DNA of 64,000 bases from Scedosporium boydii (lineage: Eukaryota > Ascomycota > Sordariomycetes > Microascales > Microascaceae). The stretch covers positions 124,001 to 188,000 of the forward strand of contig NJFT01000037.1 of NCBI GenBank assembly GCA_002221725.1, written 5' to 3'. Positions 45,102 through 54,811 of the stretch are shown here, one piece after another. The notes beneath the pieces were generated by a model. The model made no database searches. It was given only the letters and a program-made list of their open reading frames with translations, and was not told the origin of the DNA. A program made the translations under genes and the position numbers. Within the stretch, counting starts at the first letter, position 1. Every line of letters begins with the position of its first letter.

Positions 45102-47608
45102 TTACTCGCCCAAAACATCGGCGAACTTGTTTGTCATTTCTTGCTGGATGTCCAGGTACTAAAGAAGTCGTCAAATGTCAGCAGTGTATAAACAGAGGTA
45201 TCGATGTAACACAAGGAGGGCACGGGCAAAAGAAAACGGGGGAGAAAAGAGAGGGAAAGATCCTTACCCTCCTGCAGATAACGTCCTTTCCTTCTGTAGG
45301 CACCTCAAACTTCAATCGACGCAGCTTATTCTGGAGCTCACTCGTCGCGGCCGAAATGTCAGACCACTTCTGCTCTTGCCCAATAGCCTTAAGGGACTCC
45401 TCGTAAAACCCGACAATGAGCTTCATCATCCACTCCGTCTTCCAGAGTGGGCAGAACTGATCGTAGTCCGAGTAACCGTTCTGCTGCAAAAAGTCGTCCT
45501 TGATGATCCTAGCAATATCAAGGATGAGCGTATCCTCGTCGCCGAGACCCGATCGACCGACCAGCTGCACGACCTGGTCGAGCTCCTCGGACTTGGTGAG
45601 TAGTTGCTTGACGGAGAGACGGAGGTGCGCAAAGTCCGGGTGATCACCCTGGTACCACTTGTCTAGTACGTCGGTATACTTGGAATAGGAGAGCTTGGTG
45701 TTGATCGAAGGGAAGTGCTTTCTTTGGGCAAGCTTCTTGTCAAGACCCCAGAAGACCTGGACAATGCTGAGCGTCGCGCTCGTGACGGGATCAGAAAAGT
45801 CACCACCGGGAGGACTAACGGCAGCTACGATGCTGACGCTTCCGACACGCTCGGGAGAGCCCAGAGCAACGGCCTTGCCCGCACGTTCGTAGAAACTGGC
45901 CAACTTCGCACCAAGATAGGCTGGGAAGCCTTGATCAGCCGGCATCTCACCCAGACGACCGGAAATTTCACGGAGAGCCTCGGCCCATCGCGACGAAGAG
46001 TCCGCCATCATAGCAACGTTGAGACCCTGGTCACGGAAGTACTCGGCTACCGTGATACCGGTGTAAATCGACGCTTCTCGGGCCGCCACAGGCATGTTGG
46101 AAGTGTTGGCGATAAGGCAGGTACGCTTCATGATGGGCTCCTTCCTGCCATCGACCTCGATGGTGAGCTCTGGGAAGTCCTTCAAGACTTCAGCCATCTC
46201 GTTTCCTCGCTCTCCACATCCTACGTAGACGATCACGTCGCTGTTTGAGAACTTGGACACGGACTGACTAATGACAGTCTTGCCGCAACCGAAAGCGCCG
46301 GGAATGGCAATGGTACCGCCCTGGACGGCGGGGAACAAAGCGTCGAGCACTCGCTGGCCGACGATGAAGGGCTGGTCGGGGGTAAGCTTCTCGTTCGTAA
46401 TTCGCGGAACACGAACGGGCCAGGACTGCATCATGGGATACTCTGAGACTTGGCCCTGGAACTCCACAGTCAAGAGGGGCTCCTCGACGGTGTATTCGCC
46501 TTTGGGGGCGATCTTAGTGATGACACCGCCGACTTTTCGCGGAGGGAAAAGAATACGGTGGACTTGGATGAAGGAGTTTTCGTATACGGTACCCCAGACA
46601 TCGCCGCCGGAAATGTGGTCTCCGACCTTTAGCGTAGGAGTAAACTCCCATTTCTTGGTACGGTCGAGGGCGGGCAGGGCGATACCGCGGGGAATATAGA
46701 TGCTGTTCGTAATCTCTGCAATCTTTGCAAGAGGTCGCTGAATACCGTCATAAATGTTGTCGAGTAGGCCAGGTCCAAGTTCGACGGAGAGGGGCTTTCC
46801 GGTTCGTCGGACGGGATCTCCAACTCGTAGACCCGCTAGTTTCCGGGTCAGCTTTCATGTGAGGGCCGAGACCACCGACGTGGCAGAATATGAATAGTCT
46901 GCCGGAAAGGTGCTACTTACAAGTCTCCTCGTATACCTGGATAGTAGCTTGGTCTTCGCGAATGCTAATAACTTCGCCGGCCAGTTTCTGGTTGCCAACT
47001 TGGACCTATTCGGCAGGCACGGGAGTCAGCAAAAACAACCACTTTGGTGGAAGGGATATAACAGGATTATTCCCAAGCATGTCGAGGAAGAAGAAAAAGG
47101 CTAGGGAGCAAAAAACCTACCAGCTCATACATAGCAACACCAAGCATATCCTCGGCAATCACGACAGGTCTATAAGTCGACAGGTCCAGCCGTCAGCACG
47201 GTGTCCAAATGCATATTATTTATTTAACGGCCAGGGCAGATTCGATCAGACGCTGCATCCCCAATCACGTCGCAAAGGGGGGGATTGGGCGGATGGGGGA
47301 TTCGGCTTGTACTAACCCGGAGACGGAGTAGATAACACCTAGAAAGCATTATTTAGTTAGATACGGCCCTCTCGCTCGAGCACAGATTTCAGATAGAAGC
47401 GGCCTACCATGCTTGAAACTCTCGGGCCCCGATGATGCAGCCAGGGCCTTTGCTTTGGCCCGCTTCTCGCTATTCTGCGCACCATGTTAGGACATTCGAT
47501 CGGAGGACTCTGGAAATGTGGCCACGCGGTGAGGGTAGCACAAGGCGAGGTGCCGCTGCGGTATGGAGGGGTGATTGGAGGGGCTGATAAATCACGTACG
47601 GACGCCAT
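45102..47608 (-). CDS. VMA1: V-type H+-ATPase catalytic subunit A (Vma1)
   Basis: Seven exons on the minus strand: 47600-47608, 47408-47474, 47317-47338, 47121-47169, 46921-47005, 45268-46835, 45102-45158; all phases agree, giving 618 residues. N-terminus [19 protein letters not shown] leads into [17 protein letters not shown], then [17 protein letters not shown], the P-loop GAFGCGKT (about 257-264), [10 protein letters not shown], the catalytic region [18 protein letters not shown] and [16 protein letters not shown]. The C-terminus [12 protein letters not shown] is on its own exon. Subunit A hydrolyses ATP in the V1 sector to acidify vacuoles. There is no intein at the P-loop region, unlike budding yeast VMA1. 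The start is chosen from family length; the first coding exon is only 9 nt, and an in-phase frame extends far upstream (see separate entry). Confidence 0.95.
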
Positions 47609-48640
47609 CTTGACAGGATCACGGCTCTCGGTTTCGGAGGTTGCAGGTAATTCTACGGACGGAGACGGCTCTCCTGATAATATCGGGGTAGTTGTGGCAG
47701 AGACGGCGGGCCGTGTGCGGTGTTGGAAAGGAGGTGGTTGTGGAGGAGAGTGCGGTCGTTGAGATGGTGGTGGAGGAGGTGGGATGGAGACCAGGGAAGC
47801 TTTGTCGAGAACGAGGCAGGAGGTTATAGCTTCGATGTCTTGGCGGGCCAATGGCTGGGCTCGTTCAGATGTGGTGGCAGGGCCTGGCGCTGGTGGGGAT
47901 GACGTCTTCCCACTCTTTGGACTCTTTGGACTCTTTGGACTAGCAGAATTGGTAGAGCGATCGAGATTGGGTAAATTGGGGCTCTTGTGAAAATCACACT
48001 CGGCGCCGGAGTCGAGTTTGGGGTGAAACTGGGCGCTAGGCTGCAGCTTTGGGTCTTGGAGTGACCTCGATTGCCGTTCTAGGGGTGGTTTAGGGCCTAA
48101 TTCAGCAGCCTGGAGGGGTTCAAGCTCTCCGCTAGCTGCTACTTGAGGGCCTAGAATGGGTGACTCAGCACGGGCCTCACCCAAGCTGCCTTCAAATTGT
48201 TCAAATTCCGTTGCTGCTGCTGCTGCTGCTGTTGCCGCATGTGGTGTCTGGACAAGGAGATGTTGATTTGTATCGCCTTGCTCTGGTGCGGCCTCAAAAG
48301 TCAAGTCTCTAACACCCATTACTGTCGTTTGTGGGTGTGATTCTGCCACCTGCTTCTGTCCTCCCATCGCAGAATCCGGTATGCTCTCTTCAGCCGGTTC
48401 CTCTGCGATCTCGTCTCTTTCCTGGAGAGTTGTAATATCCATATCCACGACTTTACCGATAGGGCTCATCTCCTCCATCTCCTCGGCAGCAGCCTGCGCC
48501 AGCGCGTCTGCTACCAGTTCTGGATTTGGAGGTGGACTGGATGGTGATAGCACATGATTGGTATTCTGGCCAGATCCAACCAGCAAGTCCACCAGCGACC
48601 GTCGCGCCCTCAAGCGGGGCCGGAGGCCGATGGGCTGCAT
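47609..48640 (-). CDS. Long in-phase open frame upstream of VMA1: possible N-terminal extension or overlapping gene
   Basis: From ATG at 48640 the frame is open for 344 codons and reads without a stop straight into the VMA1 start ATG (48640 and 47608 are in the same phase); the stop-free stretch in fact begins near 48817 and, unspliced, ends at 47357. The encoded polypeptide begins MQPIGLRPRLRARRSLVDLLVG, then is acidic and disordered (AAAEEMEEMSPIG, QERDEIAEEPAEE), with a poly-Ala run, three tandem SPK repeats and a Pro-rich segment ending SRDPVK before MAS. Such length without a stop is very unlikely by chance at this base composition, so I think it is coding. Whether it is joined to VMA1, is a separate gene sharing the region, or a long upstream ORF cannot be decided here. 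No known domain. Confidence 0.4.
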
Positions 48641-50200
48641 GAGACTAGCAGGTGACGATTCAGGCCCCCCAAAGGAAGACCAGAAGTGTGTGACCGGATC
48701 AAGCTTCAATCGTCGTGTAACGGACCTTGACCAGTCGCGTCTAAACCTGAGTTTGACTATTTGACGACTGGTAGGTATCGAGGAATTTGCAATTTTCCTT
48801 CTTAAAACGATACACACTGGCCGTCTTATGATGTTATGGAGTAGTGCTTCGTTACGAGGCGAGTAATGTTGCGCGGCGCATCGTCGTGTAATTCTTGCGG
48901 AAGGGACATCCTACGAGGGGAGAGATTCACTCCGAAGTCGTCATCCTAGGAGACCGGGAGGCCCGTGTTTTTGATCCCTCGAAACGGAGGAGAATCCAGC
49001 TGACACGAGAGAGCCGGGCTGGCTTGGCCTAGAACAACACTTAGGTGGGTAAAATACTTTGAACAGATCAACATCCTCTCGCAAATCCCAGGTTATGGTG
49101 ACCTTGAGCTGCTGGAACATCCACGTCCACATCCGTGATCCGTGACGGCCGCCGCATGACCACGCCTGTTACATCATATTTGATCGTACCCCAAGCCAAA
49201 GCCAGCACTGGGCACTTGTCATGCTACACTGTAAGGCTTATTGATGTTCATAGGCATTGGGGCTGGCTGCTTCCCGGAACTGCATATTTCACTCGGGAAT
49301 TACTTGATAGATTTTTTGCTTGTTCTATCGATTCCGTCCCCCTCCCCCTCCTCGTCTTTTACCATTCCTGATTGTGGATCTAGAAATATAGTGCCACATC
49401 TTTCCTCCATCTATTTCATAGGGCCTGCTTCCTCCAGCCGCAGACAGCCAGTCCGCCAGATTATTTGTGATTGATGCAATTTTCGAGTTTCACCCCGATA
49501 AGCTTAAACCCGCCATCCGTTATGGTTTCATGTCCGATCTGGAGCATGGCTAGCTGGCTGGCTGCTGTTGTCAGTCGCGAGTTCTCATGCTCCAGTCCCC
49601 TCTCTAGCCCATCGGGACGGGGTGGCAATTGATTGATGTTTTCTTTAACTACCGAGCCGAACACCATCGCCATCGCCATCGCCAGCACCTTCGTCTCCAT
49701 CTCCATTCTGTTTCTCCCCATCCTTTGTACAGTCGCTCACCCCAACAGCATCAATGATACATCAAATCTATAATGTATGAACTCGTACTCAACAAATTCA
49801 GTACTTACCTAAAGGTACCAAATTAGTGCACTGCTGATTCATCATCATCATCGTGAGTGCTGCAGTACAATTGTACTGAGCACACCGGCCACCTCCAAGT
49901 CTTTCACCTACGGTAGCCGAGCTCGGTCACCCTCGCCCGCTTAGGATCAACACCGTCAAATCGGCTTCATCCCTTTTACATTGCACACTCACACACCGCA
50001 TTTTGCACACTTCTGGTGAGTTGAATTCCTTAATATATATATGGATTGAAGTATGCTAACAAAGAAATACCTTGGAAATCCCAGGAGCTTGTGAAGTCTA
50101 TTTGTGATACCTTATCTTGAGTTGTGTCACTGGACGAGCCAGTTATCTACCTCTCGATTATCTCCCCTTTCAAGATTGAAATTTAAACATTTCACCCAAC
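48641..50200. other. Intergenic region between the VMA1 upstream frame and the asparaginase gene
   Basis: About 1.6 kb (2.6 kb if the upstream frame is not coding). On the minus strand short ATG frames occur near 48909 (MSLPQELHDD..., 27 codons) that could be upstream exons or uORFs. GCCATC/ATCGCC repeats at 49669-49684. No RNA gene recognised. Confidence 0.4.
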
Positions 50201-51861
50201 ATGGCTCTTCCGGATGCCCTCTCCGATATGGAGTACCCCTGCCTCCATCCAGAATCTCGAGTCCTGATCATTGCGACGGGAGGAACCATCTGCATGCAGC
50301 CAACCCCCGATGGTCTTCAGCCCATGGGCGGCTTCCTAGAGAGCGCCATGGCTCCTAGACCGTGCTTCAATGATAAGTCGTCTCCTCAAGGTAGGCTTCC
50401 CCCTTTCCTCCATAGATCCGCAGGCGTAGGCCGTTCCCCCCAAGTCGAAAAATCGAGGACTCACGAGGGCGTAATATAGTTCAACTACAGGCTTTCCATA
50501 AAGGGAAGGAGCTTTCGTTGGACAGTCTTCGGACCCCTCCCAGCGCATACTCCCGCCACATACGCTACGGCATTCTTGAATTCGATCCTCTTCTCGATTC
50601 GAGCTCAATTTCGTGCCAGGGATGGAAGGCTATCGCCGAGACCGTCAAGGAGAATTACTCTCTCTTTGACGGTTTCGTCATCCTTCACGGAACAGATTCG
50701 CTGTCTTATAGCGCATCGGCCCTCTCCTTTATGATGTCCGATCTCGGAAAGCCCGTAATTCTCACCGGGTCCCAGGCTCCCATCTTTGCCCTCCAATCCG
50801 ACGCCGTCGACAACCTCCTAGGATCTCTCATCATCGCCGGAACCTTTGTTGTTCCTGAAGTATGCCTATTCTTCCACCACAAGCTCTTCCGAGGCAACCG
50901 TACGGCCAAAGTCTCGGCTTCGTCTTTTGAGGCCTTCGAAAGCCCCAATTTCGAGCCCCTAGCTAAGGTCAATGGGCTTGGTATTGATGTCAATTGGACG
51001 CTCGTCCACCGACCCAAGAGGTTGTCCGAATTCCAGATATCCACCAATCTCGACACCGCCCATGTTGCGTGTCTCTGGATTTTCCCCGGAATTCAGCCAG
51101 AGATGGTCGACTCGGTGCTTCGTCTACCTCACCTGCGCGGTCTCGTCCTAGCTTCCTTCGGCATGGGGAACACGCCAGGCGGTGTTGACGGGGGCCTAAC
51201 GAGAGTCATTCGGGAAGCTATCCAGAGAGGCGTAATCGTCGTCAACGTCTCGCAGTGCACGTCGGGATTCGTATCCCCAATCTACGGACCCGGCACCGAA
51301 CTAGGTCGCGCCGGTGTTATCTTCGGCCTAGATCTCACAATTGAAGCCGCCCTGACGAAACTATCCTACCTTCTCGGCATCCCAGGATTGACGCCGGCAG
51401 AGATATCACAGCAAATGTCCCGGTCCCTCCGAGGCGAAATGACCGAGCGATCCTTGCCGGTATTCTCGCACCCCGCAGAATCAATCGACGCGGCCGGCCT
51501 CCTCACCGCCGCCGACGCCGCCTTCACCGCCCTCGGATACGCTATTAGGAACGGCGACCTGCCCACCGTCAAGGACATCTTGGCGGGGGACGAGGTGACG
51601 ATGCTTAAGAAAGTCGACTACGCCGGTAACACGGCCGTTCACCTTGCCGCCCTTGGGCCGAACCCGGATATCATGAGGCTGCTCCTCGAGAAGGGTGCTA
51701 GCGTCCATCTGAGGAATTGGGCAGATAATACGCCGCTGTTCCTGGCTGAGCGTGCGGGGAATAAGCAGTGCGCGATGTTGCTTAAGGAGACGGGTGCGCA
51801 TCTGTGGAGGAACATTGACACGTCGACGAAGCAGAACGGGGACGATTCTGGAAGGGACTGA
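50201..51861 (+). CDS. Type I L-asparaginase with C-terminal ankyrin repeats
   Basis: Two exons, 50201-50390 and 50480-51861; 89-bp intron (GTAGGC...ATATAG); 523 residues. The asparaginase domain (about 18-390) has the first active-site motif VLIIATGGTICMQ (catalytic Thr) and the second HGTDSLSYSASAL (Thr-Asp pair), then KPVILTGSQAPI, DAVDNLLGSLIIAG and GNTPGG. The tail (about 420-500) holds two ankyrin-type repeats: YAGNTAVHLAALGPNPDIMRLLLEKGA and RNWADNTPLFLAERAGNKQCAMLLKETGA. This is the architecture of the mammalian 60-kDa lysophospholipase/asparaginase and many fungal cytosolic asparaginases. It hydrolyses asparagine to aspartate and ammonia; no secretion signal, so intracellular. The alternative acceptor ten bases downstream would introduce a stop, fixing the splice. 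Confidence 0.93.
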
Positions 51862-52449
51862 GTGGTTTTCTTGCCATCTGTATAGACTTTTGGCGTTTAA
51901 TCGATAGAGCTGTCTCGGAGAAATGGTCTTGGGCAAGGTCAAGGCTAGGCTATAGAAGCTGTCTGTTCTCAGCGTAGAGGTGGGAATGATGTAGAAGAAC
52001 AGCACGAGGGCAATGATAGAACACACGGCTTTTGGCTTCACTGTTTTGTGTCAGTAGGGAGTCCTCTTGTTCGGTTATGGAGTGACAACCTAGGAATACT
52101 CCATGAAAACGAAGAAACGGGGCAGAGGATAGTGGAAGGCTCCCAATATGATTTCCAGAGACCCTGAGAAGATAGAGAACCGATCTATGTTCATACTCGC
52201 GCACAGAGCATCAAGATCATTAGAAGTAATGAAATCAAGATAAAACATAAACGAAGTAAACCCAAGCCTTTGAATCCTTACGAACCCCTCATTTATTTTG
52301 CGTGCCGGTATCGCTCAGACCATAAAACACACTTACGTGTAAACTCTTATGAGACAAAGAAACCTGTAACTCCATTGAAAATGATCCGATGCCATCCTCA
52401 TCATGAAAAAAAAAGAGAAAGAAAAATCGTCAACTTATTCTGACAACTT
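51862..52449. other. Convergent 3' region between asparaginase and RPB11
   Basis: 588 bp of 3' flanks, with an A-rich run at 52404-52426. Nothing else recognised. Confidence 0.5.
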
Positions 52450-53118
52450 TCAAATGCCATTTTGGTTTTGCTCTCCCTCGGTGACCATACGCCGGAGTTC
52501 CCACTCTCGAGTGAACTCTTGGCTAAGGTGGTTAAGATCCCTGAGTAGCTTCTCGAGGACGGAGAGGAGGGCTTCCTTGGGGGTTATGGTGCCGTCCGTT
52601 TGGATCCGGATAAAGAGCTCAGGCACGTTAGGGTGAGAAACTGAGTGATTGCGTTAGCCTCTGTTTGCGGTTTGTGGCTAGGGAGATCCTACCTTTGTAT
52701 CCGGCCATCAGGACGTTTCGGTGCTTCTTGAGCTGCTCCGAGACCAGGTTGCCAATAGTATGGTCTTCTTTCTTGATGACAAAGTCGGAGCAGTTGGGAA
52801 TGGCTTCGAAGCGGTCAGTTTTGACTCCAAATGCGCCAGAATCTTGGCATAATGGAGAACTAGGCAAAGGACATACCAGTGAAAGGAACCTCCTCACATT
52901 TCTTCTCCCCTTCCCCAAGGAGGAACAGCTCGAACCTATCTCATAATTAGACTGCACATTCTTATATCTTATACATAGAAACAATAGACCTGGGATAGGG
53001 CGACGAGAAATGAAGAGGGACAAGCCGCGTCCCAACGCGTCTACGGGGACAGGCCAGAGCCTTGAGCAGATTCCCAGGATCCGAGCACATATTACACTTA
53101 CCTATCGGGAGCGTTCAT
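52450..53118 (-). CDS. RPB11: RNA polymerase II subunit Rpb11
   Basis: Four exons on the minus strand: 53102-53118, 52877-52935, 52693-52803, 52450-52640; 125 residues. The 17-nt first exon gives MNAPD, joined to RFELFLLGEGEKKCEEVPFT, then AIPNCSDFVIKKEDHTIGNLVSEQLKKHRNVLMAGYK and VSHPNVPELFIRIQTDGTITPKEALLSV. The KEDHT.GN motif and the C-terminal helix (FTREWELRRMVTEGEQ) are the Rpb11/RpoA-like dimerisation fold that pairs with Rpb3 to nucleate Pol II assembly. For the third exon I chose the acceptor ending TTCGAAG (branch CTGAC 12 nt upstream), because it restores the family spacing FTxxPN; the acceptor 21 nt upstream is also in frame and would insert seven residues. Divergent from the MTQ1-like gene. 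Confidence 0.94.
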
Positions 53119-53597
53119 CCTGGCGACTCGGGGGAGTTGTTATAGAGATATTTTAAAAATAGGGACTGGATAATTTATGGAGGCGTCAAATAGAAAACTA
53201 TGGAAACTGATGAGGCTCGGTGGCTTGTTGTGAGGTGGAATTAGAGTCAAAAAGGAAGAAGGAAGATGTGTAAGGATTAAACGCCCTAATCCTTTTTGGA
53301 TTTTTAATAAAATGATGAGGAAGATTTTGTTGTCGTTAGTGAGAGAATCTCGTTGTTGATGGAATGAGAGTGTCTTCCTGGTGATGAGATCTGAAGAAGT
53401 TGAGGATGCAGGTTTGTCGATTACATAAGCATTTCACCGAGCTCAAAATCTCCAAGCCATTGCCCAAGCTGCGGTCCATTGAGGAGCTCAGAGATGCTCG
53501 AGGACAATTGAACGATCGAAACATAATATCAACACCGAGAAAAGGCGAAAAGGAATTCTATGAATATATCTCATTTGTGTATACAGATCTGTAGTTA
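53119..53597. promoter_or_regulatory. Divergent promoter region RPB11 / MTQ1-like gene
   Basis: 479 bp between start codons. TTTTTAATAAAATGATGAGG at about 53301 is AT-rich and could be part of either promoter. No other element recognised. Confidence 0.4.
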
Positions 53598-54728
53598 ATG
53601 CCCCGAATTTCCCTCCGTCAACTCCGCCAAGCCTACACCATCTCTCCTCTCCTCTCACGCCTCCTCCCAGCCTGTAGGGATCTCACATCCGCTAAGAACG
53701 AGCTCCGATGGCTCCAAGAGCACGCCGTCGCGACCTCGCAAGATGCGCCCGTCCCAGGCCGACGACGACGGCGTCACCTGGCCACGATGTGTGAGCGCCG
53801 GCGTCGGGGCGTTCCGCTGCAGTACATTCTCGGCACCCAACCATTCGGAGACCTCGACATCCAGTGCGCTCCGGGCGTCTTGATTCCACGGCCCGAGACG
53901 GAGGCATACACGGCTCACCTCGCGCACTTATTAAAAAAGAAAGATTTCCTAGGTTCCCGTCATAGGCCCACGAAGGATCCTGAGCCTCTTCGAATCATAG
54001 ACTTTTGCACAGGCACCGGTTGTATCCCTTTACTCCTCTACTCACTCCTAGCCCACCGCTTCCCAAACCTCACCATCCACGGCATCGACATCTCCCCCAC
54101 CGCCCTCCGCCTCTCCAACCGCAACCTCCGCTCGGCCCTCTCCTCCGCTCAGATCCCCCCTCCGAGCCCTGCGCAATCCATCTCCTTCCATCACGGGGAC
54201 GTCCTGTCCAGGGACTGGATCAACACGCACCTTTCCGGCTCGAAATACGACGTCCTCACCTCCAACCCGCCCTACGTCTCCTCGGAAGCCTGGAACTTAG
54301 CCCGCGAGGGCCTCAGCTACTCGGCGCGCAAGTACGAGCCGAAACTCGCACTCGTGCCGGGTGATGACGTGCGCTTACCCCCGCGAAGCGGTTGCAGGCA
54401 CGAGGATGTGTTTTATGCCGCGTTGTTGGACGTCGCGGTTCTTCTTGATCCTGGCACCGTGGTTTTCGAGTTTGGAGGCGGAGAGCAGGGAAAGAGGGTC
54501 CTTCAGATGGCGATGGCGCATCCTTTTGGGAGGAATGCAGAGTTTGAATTGTGGAGGGATTACCCCGATTTGGACCCCTTGCACCTGGACCAGGTGGTTG
54601 TTGATGAGATGGGGGCTTCCCTTAGAGTGACGGACGATTCAGGTATTGAAAGAGTGGTCCCTGTCAGGGGGTGTGGGAATATCCGATCGATTCTCATAAG
54701 AAAGAGGCAAGAAGCGATGATCGTGTAA
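53598..54728 (+). CDS. MTQ1: HemK/PrmC-family glutamine N5-methyltransferase, probably mitochondrial Mtq1
   Basis: Single exon, 376 residues. The first 40 residues are rich in Arg, Leu and Ser with few acids (MPRISLRQLRQAYTISPLLSRLL), consistent with mitochondrial import. PrmC hallmarks: GVPLQYILGTQPFGDLDI, GVLIPRPETEAY, the SAM-binding DFCTGTGCIP (from Asp135) and the substrate-binding NPPY at 223-226, followed by SAWN-type LAREGLSYSARKYEPKLALVPGDD, where the family has E(P..AL.GG). This enzyme methylates the glutamine of the GGQ motif in class I release factors; the HemK clade with this domain order plus a targeting N-terminus fits Mtq1 acting on the mitochondrial release factor rather than the short cytosolic Mtq2. 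It is convergent with the gamma-tubulin complex gene, only 83 bp between stops. Confidence 0.92.
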   Translation: MPRISLRQLRQAYTISPLLSRLLPACRDLTSAKNELRWLQEHAVATSQDAPVPGRRRRRHLATMCERRRRGVPLQYILGTQPFGDLDIQCAPGVLIPRPETEAYTAHLAHLLKKKDFLGSRHRPTKDPEPLRIIDFCTGTGCIPLLLYSLLAHRFPNLTIHGIDISPTALRLSNRNLRSALSSAQIPPPSPAQSISFHHGDVLSRDWINTHLSGSKYDVLTSNPPYVSSEAWNLAREGLSYSARKYEPKLALVPGDDVRLPPRSGCRHEDVFYAALLDVAVLLDPGTVVFEFGGGEQGKRVLQMAMAHPFGRNAEFELWRDYPDLDPLHLDQVVVDEMGASLRVTDDSGIERVVPVRGCGNIRSILIRKRQEAMIV

Positions 54729-54811
54729 GATAGCGTAATTAACGTGTACATCATAAGTCGTCTACATCAATGATACCCTAACCTTTGCGACGTTTCTAAG
54801 ATTTTCATACT

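Noticed and set aside
45268..46835. Intein in VMA1
   Set aside because: The P-loop and CGERGN regions are contiguous, and the exon length matches an intein-free subunit A.
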